Below are positions 8,812 to 17,379 of a stretch of 64,000 bases of DNA, piece by piece; position 1 is the first letter of the stretch; each line of letters starts with the position of its first letter. Position numbers and translations under genes: made by a program. The DNA is from Peristeroidobacter soli. Lineage in GTDB: Bacteria > Pseudomonadota > Gammaproteobacteria > Steroidobacterales > Steroidobacteraceae. Under the pieces are notes generated by a model. It saw only the letters and a list, made by a program, of their open reading frames with translations, did not search any database and was not told the origin of the DNA. The stretch is taken from positions 1-64,000 of the forward strand of contig NZ_RYEV01000006.1 of NCBI RefSeq assembly GCF_004138485.1, written 5' to 3'.

Positions 8812-9201
8812 ATGTCTTACAGTAGTGATCGTGTTGAGGTGTTGAGCGGCGTCCAACGCCGGCGTCGGTATTCGGTCGAACAGAAGATGGCCGTGTTGCA
8901 GGAAGCCGCCCAGCCAGGCATGTCGATTTCCTATGTGGCCCGCCGCCATGGTATTGCTCCCAGTCTGATCTTTAACTGGAGGCGGCGCATGAGCGAGGGT
9001 GGCAAGGAGGCGGTACGTGCCGACGATGAAGTCGTTGCCAAAGCCGAGGTCGTGGCGCTGCAGAAGCAGATCCGCGAGCTGCAGCGAGTCCTGGGTAAGA
9101 AGACTTTGGAGAACGAGATTTTGCGTGAGGCGGTGAAGATCGCCCACGAAAAAAAACTCATCTCGCGGCTGCCGTCGTTGCCCGAGGACGATACGCCGTG
9201 A
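8812..9201 (+). CDS. IS3/IS2-group transposase OrfA
   Basis: A 129-residue DNA-binding subunit with an N-terminal HTH (RRRYSVEQKMAVLQEA, then SYVARRHGIAPSLIFNWRR) and a C-terminal leucine-zipper-like helix (LQKQIRELQRVLGKKTLENE). It resembles IS2 OrfA along its length. The ATG at 8812 matches the family start. The stop overlaps the orfB GTG by 4 nt. A run of eight A residues at 9149-9156 forms an A-AAA-AAA slippery heptamer in the OrfA frame, allowing a -1 shift into orfB to make the OrfAB transposase. Confidence 0.9.
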   Translation: MSYSSDRVEVLSGVQRRRRYSVEQKMAVLQEAAQPGMSISYVARRHGIAPSLIFNWRRRMSEGGKEAVRADDEVVAKAEVVALQKQIRELQRVLGKKTLENEILREAVKIAHEKKLISRLPSLPEDDTP

Positions 9202-10037
9202 GGCGTGTCGCCGAGGCCCTGGGCGTGTCCCGGTCACAGCTGAGCCAGCGGCTGAAAGAACCTGGCAAGTCACGCTCGAGCTACCACAAGCCCGAAGATG
9301 ATGACTTGCTCGTGGAGCTGCGAGCGTTGGTAGATGAGCGGCCGACTTATGGCTATCGGCGCATCACCGCGCTGCTGAATCGGGCACGCAAAACGGCGGG
9401 GCTCGCCAAAGTCAATCACAAACGGATCTATCGGCTGATGTCACGGCATGGACTGCTGCTTCAGCGCTACACGGGGCGGCCGCCAGATCGTGCTCACGAC
9501 GGCATCATTCGCACGATCCATCCTAATGCCCGGTGGACCTCTGATGGCTTCCAGATCCCTTGCTCGGATCAGGCCGTGCACGTGGCGTTCTCGCTGGACA
9601 CCTGCGATCGCGAGGTGATCAGCTGGTGCGCCGGCAACGGCGCCATCAGTGGCGAGATGATCCGAGATCTGATGCTCCAAAGCGTGGAGCAGCGCTTTAA
9701 GTCGACAGCGACGCCACATCCGGTCCAATGGCTATCGGACAATGGCAGCTGCTACCGAGCGCACGAAACCGTCGAGTTCGCCATTCGGCTAGGCTTGGTG
9801 CCGTGCTTCACACCGCCGCGTAGCCCGCAGTCGAACGGGATGGCCGAGGCGTTCGTAAAAACTTTCAAGCGCGACTACGTCCGCGTGAGCGAGCTTACGA
9901 CCGCGGAGTCAGTGTTATCGCAAATTGCAGGATGGTTCGAAGATTACAACGAGAACCATCCCCATCGGGGACTGCGAATGAAGTCACCTCGTGAGTTCAT
10001 CCGCAGCTATCATCAACCCGCAGCCTGTCCGGTCTGA
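9198..10037 (+). CDS. IS3/IS2-group transposase OrfB (DDE integrase)
   Basis: A 279-residue catalytic subunit with an HTH_21-like region (PTYGYRRITALL) and an rve integrase core. The DDE triad is visible as TSDGF, LSDNGS and SNGMAEAF, with the usual K/R after the Glu region (FVKTFKRDY). It starts at GTG 9198 overlapping the orfA stop, in the -1 frame relative to orfA. The frame stays open back to the slippery A run at 9149-9156, so an OrfAB fusion product is possible. It appears intact and possibly active. Confidence 0.92.
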   Translation: MRRVAEALGVSRSQLSQRLKEPGKSRSSYHKPEDDDLLVELRALVDERPTYGYRRITALLNRARKTAGLAKVNHKRIYRLMSRHGLLLQRYTGRPPDRAHDGIIRTIHPNARWTSDGFQIPCSDQAVHVAFSLDTCDREVISWCAGNGAISGEMIRDLMLQSVEQRFKSTATPHPVQWLSDNGSCYRAHETVEFAIRLGLVPCFTPPRSPQSNGMAEAFVKTFKRDYVRVSELTTAESVLSQIAGWFEDYNENHPHRGLRMKSPREFIRSYHQPAACPV

Positions 10038-10058
10038 TAGGGGCAACTCCAGTCGGTC

Positions 10059-10409
10059 ATCAAGCGTCTTGTGACCGCCAATGCTTCATCGAATACGGCT
10101 CGCCGGATGGCTGTTGAAGCAGTCCGCCGGAGGAAGGAGCTTGATCTACGCTGGTGACGTGACCTGCGCCGCGGGCCAAGGACTGACGGATCGCGGCTTA
10201 TGGAAGATTGGCGGTTCTATGCGGTGTCGATCTCTCTTACGAGTACGGCGAACGTTGCAGAGCAGGGTTGCGTGACTGCGTATGTGCGGGCGTATGATGC
10301 GTTTACAAAGCGACCGTCGGTGAATGCGCCGTCCAGTCGACATAACAAACATCAGCGGCGAGGTGCGTAACGGGTAGCTACCCAGACGCACTTTATTGGA
10401 GAAGACAAT
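10059..10409. promoter_or_regulatory. Upstream region of vWA operon, with dyad
   Basis: About 350 nt between the IS and the vWA gene without a convincing gene. It must hold the operon promoter unless the IS supplies one. At 10364-10390 there is a nested dyad: outer arms TGCGT/ACGCA around the perfect 12-bp palindrome GGGTAGCTACCC (10372-10383). It ends 19 nt before the vWA ATG and just before its GGAG ribosome binding site. It could be an operator or a translational hairpin. Confidence 0.45.
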
Positions 10410-11096
10410 ATGACAACGGATCTTGAACAAGTCCCCTTTGTTGCCACAGGCTTCATCGACAATCCGGAGAATCGATGCCCCTGCGTGCTTGTGCTCGATA
10501 CATCGGGGTCGATGCAGGGCCGCCCGATAGAAGAGTTGAACGAGGGACTTGCCCAGTTCAAGCGGGAGCTGTTGACGGATGAGATGGCGGCTAAGCGAGT
10601 GGAAGTTGGCATCGTGGGTTTCGGCCCGGTGCAGATCCTTCATTCCTTTACAACACCGGATGCCTTTGTACCACCAACGCTTGTAGCAAGCGGGGATACC
10701 CCGATGGGCGCCGCTATTACTCAAGCGATCTCGATGGTAGAGCAGCGCAAAAGTGAGTGCAGGCAGTTCGGCATTGCCTACTACCGGCCGTGGATCTTCC
10801 TGATCACCGACGGTGCGCCAACAGACGCGTGGCAAGAGGCGGCCGCCTCGTTGCGACAGGGACAGAAAGAGAAGAAGTTTCAGTTCTTCGCGGTCGGCGT
10901 TCAGGGCGCGAACATGGACATCCTCAAGCAGATCGCCGGCCCTGAGCGTTCGCCGCTAATGTTAAAGGGCTTGCAGTTCCGCGAACTATTCAGTTGGCTG
11001 TCCAACTCACTAAGCGCAAAGTCCCGCTCCCAGGTGGGGAACGAAGAAGTGGCGGTTGAGAATCCCGCTTCACCAACGGGATGGGCGACTGTGTAA
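10410..11096 (+). CDS. vWA-domain protein (TerY-like)
   Basis: A 228-residue single-domain von Willebrand A protein. The metal-ion-dependent adhesion site is complete: DTSGSM at residues 30-35, Thr in GDTPMGAAI at about 95-103 and Asp in [10 protein letters not shown]. TerY-like vWA proteins act as metal-dependent scaffolds or sensors and co-occur with a PP2C phosphatase and a kinase (the TerY-P triad). The start has GGAG 8 nt upstream. Its stop codon directly abuts the ATG of the PP2C gene (TAA then ATG), so translation is probably coupled. The C-terminal tail may be the regulated segment, which is inference. Confidence 0.9.
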   Translation: MTTDLEQVPFVATGFIDNPENRCPCVLVLDTSGSMQGRPIEELNEGLAQFKRELLTDEMAAKRVEVGIVGFGPVQILHSFTTPDAFVPPTLVASGDTPMGAAITQAISMVEQRKSECRQFGIAYYRPWIFLITDGAPTDAWQEAAASLRQGQKEKKFQFFAVGVQGANMDILKQIAGPERSPLMLKGLQFRELFSWLSNSLSAKSRSQVGNEEVAVENPASPTGWATV

Positions 11097-11885
11097 ATGG
11101 AACTGCAAGCGTGGCGTATTGCGGGCGCGAGCAGTATCGGCACTTCACACGCGAAAACAGGCTCGCCCTGCCAGGATGCATTCAAGTGCACTCTGTTTCA
11201 GAGCCAGGAACAGGGGGAGATCGTTCTTCTGGTGGCGTGCGACGGTGCGGGAAGCGCCAAGTTCTCTGAGATCGGAGCGGATCTTGCGTGTCGAGAGTTC
11301 GCCTCGAATCTTGAACTCTACATTGCAGAAGGCCATCGCATCGAAGCACTCGATCGCCTGCAGGCGCGAGAGTGGTTAGATAACGTCGTTGCTGCCCTGA
11401 ACGCGCGTGCGACCACCGACGGGGAACGCTTGCGAGACTATGCCTGCACGTTGCTCGCTGGGATCCTCTCTCCGACTCATGCGGTGTTTGTCCAGGTCGG
11501 AGATGGGGCGATGGTTGTGCGCGAGGGGCCGGAGGAGTGGTGTTATATTTTCTGGCCGCAGCACGGCGAGTACATCAACACCACGAGCTTTATCACCGAG
11601 CCTGAATCGCTCGAGAAGTTCGAATTCGAGCTGGTCGCGAATCCCATCCACGAACTCGCCGTGTTTACCGATGGTATTGAGTCGCTGGTGTTGCAGTATG
11701 CAACTAACACGGTCCATTCACCCTGGTTCAACCAGATGATTCCGCCGGTGAGGGCCCTAGCACAGGGTGGATTTGACGACCCGCTGTCACGGAAGCTTGC
11801 AGCCTACTTAGCCTCGGAGGCGGTATGCGCCCGCACCGATGACGACAAGACGCTCTTGCTAGCCTCCCGCATCAAGACGCTTTGA
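11097..11885 (+). CDS. PP2C-family Ser/Thr phosphatase
   Basis: A 262-residue protein covering one PP2C catalytic domain. Metal-binding signatures are present: CQDAF at 25-29, CDGAGSA with Asp49, VGDGAMVV in the middle and FTDGIESL near 205. It would remove phosphate from substrates of the adjacent kinase, probably including the vWA protein or the kinase itself. No signal peptide or membrane span. Gene spacing is zero upstream and one base downstream (TGA, G, ATG), which marks an obligate triad with the vWA and kinase genes. Family assignment is strong; substrates are inferred from the TerY-P precedent. Confidence 0.9.
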   Translation: MELQAWRIAGASSIGTSHAKTGSPCQDAFKCTLFQSQEQGEIVLLVACDGAGSAKFSEIGADLACREFASNLELYIAEGHRIEALDRLQAREWLDNVVAALNARATTDGERLRDYACTLLAGILSPTHAVFVQVGDGAMVVREGPEEWCYIFWPQHGEYINTTSFITEPESLEKFEFELVANPIHELAVFTDGIESLVLQYATNTVHSPWFNQMIPPVRALAQGGFDDPLSRKLAAYLASEAVCARTDDDKTLLLASRIKTL

Positions 11886-11886
11886 G

Positions 11887-13818
11887 ATGGCTGCGTTATC
11901 GCTAAAGGGATCAAACGGGCGCGTTGCGCTCGGACGCGAACTGGGGCGAGGGGGCGAAGGATCAGTCTTTGAGGTAGCAGGTCACCCCGATCTGGTTGCA
12001 AAGGTCTATCACTCCGCCCCCTCATCGGAGAAAGCCGAAAAGCTTCGAGTGATGACGAGGCTAGCCAAGCCAAATTTGCTCGCTCTAACGGCGTGGCCGG
12101 TCGATGTGTTGCAGGGACACGATGGTAGCGTGCATGGCCTTTTGATGCCGAAGGTCGACGGCTACAAGGACATACATGCCTTGTACGGCCCGAAGAGTCG
12201 CCGCACTGAGTTTCCCGAGGCGAATTGGCGCCATCTTATTCGAGCCGCAACGAATGTCGCTCGCGTCTTTGCCGTCCTACATGAGTCGGATTGCATCATC
12301 GGCGATGTGAATCACGGCGGCATTCGAGTTCGCTCGGACATGACGGTGAAGCTGATCGACTGTGACAGTTTCCAGGTGCGCGCCGATGGGCGCACCTATT
12401 TCTGCGAGGTGGGCGTGGAGAATTTCACGCCACCGGAGCTTCAAGGCCGACCGTTCAAGGGACTGATGCGCACCGCCAACCACGATAATTTTGGGTTGGC
12501 GGTGTTGGTGTTCTATCTGCTAATGGTAGGCCGGCATCCGTTCGCTGGACGTTACGGTGGCCGTGGCGAGATGCCCATTGAGAAGGCCATCACCGAACAT
12601 CGTTATGCCTACGGGCGCAACGCACGCTCACTCCTGATGGAGCCGCCTCCGTTTACGCCCGCAGCGCTCGCCGCCGGTAGTGATATCGCGGATCTTTGGG
12701 AACGCGCCTTCTCTCAGCAGGCTCCGCACAGCGGCTCTCGACCCGCTGCGCGCGAGTGGGTTGCACGACTGCAAACACTTGAAAGCAGTGCGGCGCGGTG
12801 CGCTCAGCATCCTGGGCACTACTTTGTAGCTTCAGTCGGGAGCTGCCCGTGGTGTGCCATCGAATCATCCTCCGGCACGCTGCTCTTTCTTGCGCCAATG
12901 GGCACGATCTTGCCAGACAGTCAGTTCAATCTGGCGGTCGTTTGGTCACGTATCAGCCAGATTCCCGTGCCGGGGGCGGTACCGGAGATCGTGTTGCCGA
13001 CCGCGACGCCGAGTCCGCAAGCCAGGGCCCTTCAATCAGCCCGCCGAGGCCGCAAGATGTGGCGCATTGCGGTGATAGTGGCAGGGCTCATCGCGAGTGG
13101 GGTTGTGCCTGATCTCACAGTTTTGTGGCTGTTGGTAGCGCTGGGGTTTTGGATTGCGATTGGCTCTTGGGCTGAAGCGACTGATGAAATCGCTGTATTC
13201 CGTAGGAAGCGCCAAGAGTTAGGGAATGCGTTGTCGCAATTGGAAACTCGCCTCCGCAGCGAGACGGGGCCGGAGGGATTTGCTCACCGATTGAAACAGC
13301 TCGAAACGGCGCGCGCGGAATTGGTGAACCTTCCTGCGGTACGTGATCGCCAGATGAAGGCGCTCATCTCCGAGCGTGATCGGCATGCACGGCGCCGGTT
13401 TCTTGAGCGCTACGAGATCGAGAAAGCAAAAATTCCTGGAATTGGGCCCGCGAAGCGAGCCATGCTAGAGAGTTACAATATCGAAACAGCGGCCGATATC
13501 GTTCAGTCTGCTGTTCTCAACGTTCCTGGTTTCGGGCCTGCGTTGTTCCGGCGATTGGATGATTGGAAACGCTCTGTTGAGGCGCGGTTTAAGTTCGATC
13601 CGAATTCGGCAGTGGATCCACGTGATATTCACGAACTGGAGCGGAAGCTCACGCAGCAGCGCGTTCAACTAGAGCGTGCGCTGCTGCAAGGCGCACAAGA
13701 ACTTCAGCGCGTGCACCAAGAACTCAAGCACAGGCGGGATCAATTGATAAGGGCTGCCGAACCGATTGCCGCCGCATACGCGCAGGCGGATGCGGATTTC
13801 AGACACCTTGAGGACTAG
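11887..13818 (+). CDS. Ser/Thr kinase-like protein with Zn ribbon, TM and HhH domains
   Basis: A 643-residue fusion. The kinase domain (about 10-290) has the glycine loop GRGGEGSVFEV, the Lys in VAKVY, a catalytic-loop equivalent GDVNHGGI (Asp140), IDCDSFQ as the DFG equivalent, TPPEL as the APE motif and HDNFGL. A Cys/His cluster (CAQHPGHY, then SCPWC; about 306-324) looks like a zinc ribbon. Two hydrophobic spans follow at 391-432, then coiled coil, then a tandem helix-hairpin-helix at about 515-565 (IPGIGPAKR, VPGFGPALF), then more coiled coil. HhH motifs suggest DNA contact. The loop Asn that normally binds the second metal is Gly145, so activity may be altered. It forms a triad with the vWA and PP2C genes. 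Confidence 0.88.
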   Translation: MAALSLKGSNGRVALGRELGRGGEGSVFEVAGHPDLVAKVYHSAPSSEKAEKLRVMTRLAKPNLLALTAWPVDVLQGHDGSVHGLLMPKVDGYKDIHALYGPKSRRTEFPEANWRHLIRAATNVARVFAVLHESDCIIGDVNHGGIRVRSDMTVKLIDCDSFQVRADGRTYFCEVGVENFTPPELQGRPFKGLMRTANHDNFGLAVLVFYLLMVGRHPFAGRYGGRGEMPIEKAITEHRYAYGRNARSLLMEPPPFTPAALAAGSDIADLWERAFSQQAPHSGSRPAAREWVARLQTLESSAARCAQHPGHYFVASVGSCPWCAIESSSGTLLFLAPMGTILPDSQFNLAVVWSRISQIPVPGAVPEIVLPTATPSPQARALQSARRGRKMWRIAVIVAGLIASGVVPDLTVLWLLVALGFWIAIGSWAEATDEIAVFRRKRQELGNALSQLETRLRSETGPEGFAHRLKQLETARAELVNLPAVRDRQMKALISERDRHARRRFLERYEIEKAKIPGIGPAKRAMLESYNIETAADIVQSAVLNVPGFGPALFRRLDDWKRSVEARFKFDPNSAVDPRDIHELERKLTQQRVQLERALLQGAQELQRVHQELKHRRDQLIRAAEPIAAAYAQADADFRHLED

Positions 13819-13864
13819 CGGCAACGAACTCGCGATCAAGTCATCGTCGATGGAGGAGGATGCG

Positions 13865-14236
13865 ATGGGCTTTCGCTTTCAAAGAAGAATTAATCTGGGC
13901 AACGGCTGGGGTGTGAATGCGAGCGGATCCGGCGCGTCCTTGAGTCATCGTGGCAGGCACGGGTCGCTCGGGACGAAAGGCTTCAGCGTTCGTACTGGAA
14001 TACCTGGTCTAACGTTCCGCCAGAGTTGGGGCAAGAATGCTGGTGGGGCTACCATCGTAGTGTTGAGCATCATGGCGTCTATTGCGATGGTTGCTGTTGC
14101 ATGGAGGATCCTTGCATGCCTGCTGCCAGTGCTGTGGCAGTGCTTTCGGTGGGTTGTCCTCACCATCTATGACTTCTGTGTGTATTGCATAAATAATCTA
14201 TGGGGATGGTGTGCGCAATTTGGACGAGGCCCGTAG
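13865..14236 (+). CDS. DUF4236-domain membrane protein
   Basis: A 123-residue protein with an N-terminal DUF4236 domain (MGFRFQRRINLG, then GASLSHRG, TGIPGLTF; about 1-55). Two strongly hydrophobic segments follow (about 62-82 and 85-110), so it is probably an inner-membrane protein with a small soluble head. The ATG at 13865 starts exactly at the DUF4236 motif and has GGAGGAGG five nt upstream; upstream starts in the same frame lack this. It lies 46 nt after the kinase gene, in the same operon. DUF4236 has no established function. Here it could anchor the kinase complex at the membrane, which is inference. Confidence 0.85.
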   Translation: MGFRFQRRINLGNGWGVNASGSGASLSHRGRHGSLGTKGFSVRTGIPGLTFRQSWGKNAGGATIVVLSIMASIAMVAVAWRILACLLPVLWQCFRWVVLTIYDFCVYCINNLWGWCAQFGRGP

Positions 14237-14321
14237 CACACATGCTGCGCAGGCATACGAATCCGTGCCCGAGTGGGGGTGATTTTTTCCCTCCGTTTAC
14301 AGCATTTCGGGTTGCTCCCGG

Positions 14322-15281
14322 ATGCTCCCGTTGGAACGCTATTGGTGTCTCATGACCTCGCGAAGCAGTCGAGAACGGCGCGGCAACGCGCGCTCGCGCC
14401 CACTGAGGATCATCTTCGATCGATCGGCCTTTCACGAAGAGCGATTTGATTTGCTTCGTAAGAGTCGGCTACGCGAACTTACTGCTAAGGGCAGCGTATC
14501 AGCGTTTCTAACGCCGATTTTCCTCAATGAAACCCTAGCGGCGTATGGTGCGGAACGTCGCGTGGAGTGGCAGCAGCATCTCGCCTATGCGCTGGATGTT
14601 TGCAATGGGGGGATCTTTCTTGAGAAGACCGATATATGGCGTGAGGAGTTGGTGATGGGTCGGGGGCCGCTCGCAAGACGTTTGCTGCCTGAGAAACCGA
14701 GTAAGCGCTACGATTCGCGGCCACGCCTCGTTGCCAGGTTGCGGGCTGCGGCCGAGACCGGGGACTTGGAGCGCGAGTGGGTGGAGAGTCAGCGGGAGCG
14801 GGATGAGGATTACCAGAAAAGCGTAAATCAAAAAAGCATATCGAAAGAGATCCGAGCGGAGGCTAAGGCAAGGCTAGGGGCGAAACCGACCCAAGCTGAT
14901 CTGGCGAACTATCCGTTCGAGCGCTTCCGTTGCACGGAGATGGTCCGCACTGGTAGGCACCTGATGAGCCTAGTCGCCCCGCATCGGCCTGCTCCCCTAG
15001 CTGATCAGTGGGCGCGCGCGCCGGAGCGCTTTGCCTTCTATACCGCCTTCGTAGAAGGATTTATGTACAACGGCTACCACGCCGCTCTAGAACAGCGAGA
15101 GAACATAGATCGAAATGCGCAAGCAGACTATGAGCAGTTGGCCTACCTCCAATGGGCAGACCTCGTTGTCTCGAACGACACAAAATTTTATACGCGGGCG
15201 TTCGACACGCTATGGAAGCCGCGTGGCAAGCGCCTGGAGAGCGCGGAGAGTTTCGTGGCCCTGATCGAGCGGCTGGCGTAG
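14322..15281 (+). CDS. PIN-like domain protein, putative nuclease effector
   Basis: A 319-residue basic protein. Acidic residues are spaced as in PIN-like nucleases: RIIFDRSAF at about 32-40, FLNETL at about 69-74 and the C-terminal ADLVVSNDTKFYTRAF at about 285-300, the last being the typical Dx(3)SxD pattern. An alternative ATG at 14352 would trim ten residues; neither start has a clear ribosome binding site. It follows the DUF4236 gene by 85 nt on the same strand and is the likely toxic output of the vWA-PP2C-kinase module. The fold call rests on motif pattern alone. RNA would be the likely substrate. Confidence 0.65.
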   Translation: MLPLERYWCLMTSRSSRERRGNARSRPLRIIFDRSAFHEERFDLLRKSRLRELTAKGSVSAFLTPIFLNETLAAYGAERRVEWQQHLAYALDVCNGGIFLEKTDIWREELVMGRGPLARRLLPEKPSKRYDSRPRLVARLRAAAETGDLEREWVESQRERDEDYQKSVNQKSISKEIRAEAKARLGAKPTQADLANYPFERFRCTEMVRTGRHLMSLVAPHRPAPLADQWARAPERFAFYTAFVEGFMYNGYHAALEQRENIDRNAQADYEQLAYLQWADLVVSNDTKFYTRAFDTLWKPRGKRLESAESFVALIERLA

Positions 15282-15367
15282 TTAGTTCATCAACTTATAG
15301 CTTTCCGAACCCACGCCTCTCCTGGAATCAGGGCATGCGATCCCAATGGCGGCTTAGGGGCTGCTCG

Positions 15368-16207
15368 CTATCCTTGAGCTGGGTCTCCTGGTGCAAGTTC
15401 TGCGAATGGCATCGCGACTAGTTGGACAATGTACTGCTTCAAGCATGAGGGGCATTGAAACCTGGCGCCAACCTTGATGTGGTCACGCCAAATGGCAATC
15501 ACCGTCGAACAGTTGTCGGCACGGCATTGGAAGTCGACTGTATTGGCGAGCCATTCGACTTCTCCAGGCGCATCGGCTTTCTTAACGTCATAGAGCGCGC
15601 CACATTCCAGGCACTCCGCTTGCACTATCTGAGCAGAGTGGGGAAAGTGTTTGCGCACCGGGAGGTGGCACCTCATGCAGTTGAGGGTGGCAACTCCCTT
15701 CATCCTCATGTTGTAGATCGGCGATGCAAGCACTTTTTCAAGTTCCGCTACGATGACCTCGCAGCGCTTCCTAATCTTCGCCCAATCGTGCGCTTGACCT
15801 GCCTCGAACTGTTTGATCGATAGTAGGTGGACGAACGAGCCCAATGCATCGTAATGGGTCCGAATTGATCTAAGGTTGAATACTTTATCGGTGCCTAGGG
15901 TGTGCCACTCCTTCGTTGGAACACCTGGCTGAATTTCCTCGCTGAAACTTACGGTCACCGTTTGGTCCGCATCAGGATCGATGTCGAGTAGCAATCGCAT
16001 AAGTTTCTTTGGTTGCCACGTGCCGAACTCCGAAGGAGGAATCTCATCCTTAAAGGCCATCGCGCGGTCGTAAGTGACTCCCTCGATAGCCATCCGCAGC
16101 TCAAGCGCCGCATACTTCAGGCGTTCATCGTTTCCGCTCTCCAGCTCGATCTTCGCCTGAGACAAGCGCGCCTTTGCGATGTGGCGGAAGTTGACTTTAC
16201 GGTTCAT
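15368..16207 (-). CDS. HEPN/DUF4145-like protein with two Zn ribbons
   Basis: A 279-residue protein. The N-terminal 160 residues are helical and resemble HEPN/DUF4145 domains (YAALELRMAIEG near 30-43; RTHYDALGSFVH near 115-126). The C-terminal third holds two CxxC-type zinc ribbons: CMRC with CLEC at about 176-201, and CRADNC with CPSC at about 227-258. This mix suggests nucleic acid binding. It is divergent from the HEPN gene to its right with about 100 nt between starts, so the pair may share a regulatory region. It is convergent with the PIN-like gene. Function is unknown; HEPN assignment is tentative. Confidence 0.6.
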   Translation of the reverse strand: MNRKVNFRHIAKARLSQAKIELESGNDERLKYAALELRMAIEGVTYDRAMAFKDEIPPSEFGTWQPKKLMRLLLDIDPDADQTVTVSFSEEIQPGVPTKEWHTLGTDKVFNLRSIRTHYDALGSFVHLLSIKQFEAGQAHDWAKIRKRCEVIVAELEKVLASPIYNMRMKGVATLNCMRCHLPVRKHFPHSAQIVQAECLECGALYDVKKADAPGEVEWLANTVDFQCRADNCSTVIAIWRDHIKVGARFQCPSCLKQYIVQLVAMPFAELAPGDPAQG

Positions 16208-16308
16208 GCGGCCAGCTTATAATCTCCGGTGGTGCAAAGAAAGAATCGACGCTATTCGAAGTGCAGTCGGAGCGTCGGAATCGTCCTAAAGGAATAGAGC
16301 AGTCATCG

Positions 16309-17379
16309 ATGAGCGGTTTATCTGCGGCAGCGCTTGATAGTTTGGGTTTCCAGAACGGGTTGGAAATTGAAGCCACGTTCCGCAGCTTAAACATATATTC
16401 CTTGGCGGGGGTAAGGTGCTCCCCGTCGACTCTGGTGGACGTCAATTCGAGAACCGTGGAGGGAACCGAGTACCAAGCTGCAATCGGATTTTCCGTTAAT
16501 GATGCTTGCCAGAGGCTTATTGGAAAAAGACTGTTAGATGACGAACTAAAGTGGTCAGAAGAGCGCTCGTGCTTGGGGCCGTACTTACTCATTGAGGTTC
16601 GCACCGACCCCGTCAAGAAAATGGGGCGAGCTAAAGATTCCGGCGAGTCAATCACAACCTATGACATGTTCACTAGTGAGAAGGCGGCCCTCGGTGACTT
16701 GGAGAAGGATGTCTTGCCTCGAGTGGTCTTGGCCGTTAGTGGCCTATTCCAGGTAGGCGGAAACCAATGCACTGCACGTCACGTAACTCGCGAGGTGTTT
16801 GGGCTTACCCCCGATCTCCGATTGGTGCACGACATTCGATTCTCCCTCTCAGCGACTGGCTCATACTCGCGCCACCTGAGTGAAGATGTCATTCGAAGAG
16901 TTTTGGACGAAGTGCCAAGCCTGGCGAGCGAGATTGATCGCAAGGTGGCCGCTCTCATTTATCTTGCCACCAATGAGGTAGATGCGCTTAAACGATTCTT
17001 GTTTTTCTTCCTGGCTGTAGAGGTGGAGACCCATCGAAGCTTTGGGGCGACGGATGTGGCAAGGATTTCAAGTATTCTAGACGCCTCGCTACCGAGCCTC
17101 GCTATCACTACGGCCTTTTTAAAGGAGCAGCCAGAGCGATTGAAGACTTTAAAGGAACGGTTTTTCTGGTGCTCAATCTTCGCGTGGCCAGGCATGACGA
17201 CTACAGATGTAGATGAGTTTGTGCGGCTCAAGGCCGTTCGCGACAAAGTCTCTCATGGGCAGTTGACGGAGCCGCCGTCAGATGCGGTAACGATGATTGA
17301 GAAGTTGGCGTTGAGGCTCCAGCGCTACCGCATTTCAGAGAGAGCTGTCTTGAAAATGCTGGGTGTTGTTAATAACTAA
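16309..17379 (+). CDS. HEPN-domain protein, putative RNase
   Basis: A 356-residue protein of unassigned N-terminal domain (about 1-190) followed by a helical C-terminal domain with RDKVSHG at about 318-324. That is the R-x4-H signature of HEPN ribonucleases. The layout recalls abortive-infection HEPN proteins such as ApeA, but I cannot show homology in the N-terminus. I prefer the ATG at 16309 with AAAGGAA upstream; an in-frame GTG at 16261 is possible. It is divergent from the zinc-ribbon HEPN gene. Base composition is lower in GC than the chromosomal genes from 32 kb on, consistent with acquisition. Confidence 0.65.
   Translation: MSGLSAAALDSLGFQNGLEIEATFRSLNIYSLAGVRCSPSTLVDVNSRTVEGTEYQAAIGFSVNDACQRLIGKRLLDDELKWSEERSCLGPYLLIEVRTDPVKKMGRAKDSGESITTYDMFTSEKAALGDLEKDVLPRVVLAVSGLFQVGGNQCTARHVTREVFGLTPDLRLVHDIRFSLSATGSYSRHLSEDVIRRVLDEVPSLASEIDRKVAALIYLATNEVDALKRFLFFFLAVEVETHRSFGATDVARISSILDASLPSLAITTAFLKEQPERLKTLKERFFWCSIFAWPGMTTTDVDEFVRLKAVRDKVSHGQLTEPPSDAVTMIEKLALRLQRYRISERAVLKMLGVVNN

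Larger units (their letters stand above)
8758..10058 (+). mobile_element. IS3-family insertion sequence, IS2 group
   Basis: A roughly 1.3-kb element containing overlapping orfA and orfB of the IS2 group. Imperfect terminal inverted repeats can be matched: 8758-8773 (GACCGGACATAGTTGC) against the complement of 10043-10058 (GACCGACTGGAGTTGC), 11 of 16 positions. I could not find a convincing target duplication, so the ends are approximate. It sits directly upstream of the protease start on the opposite strand. Confidence 0.7.

Noticed and set aside
8750-10065. Target site duplication for the IS3 element
   Set aside because: Flanks of the best inverted-repeat match (ATTTC and ATCAA) do not agree, so I report only approximate ends.
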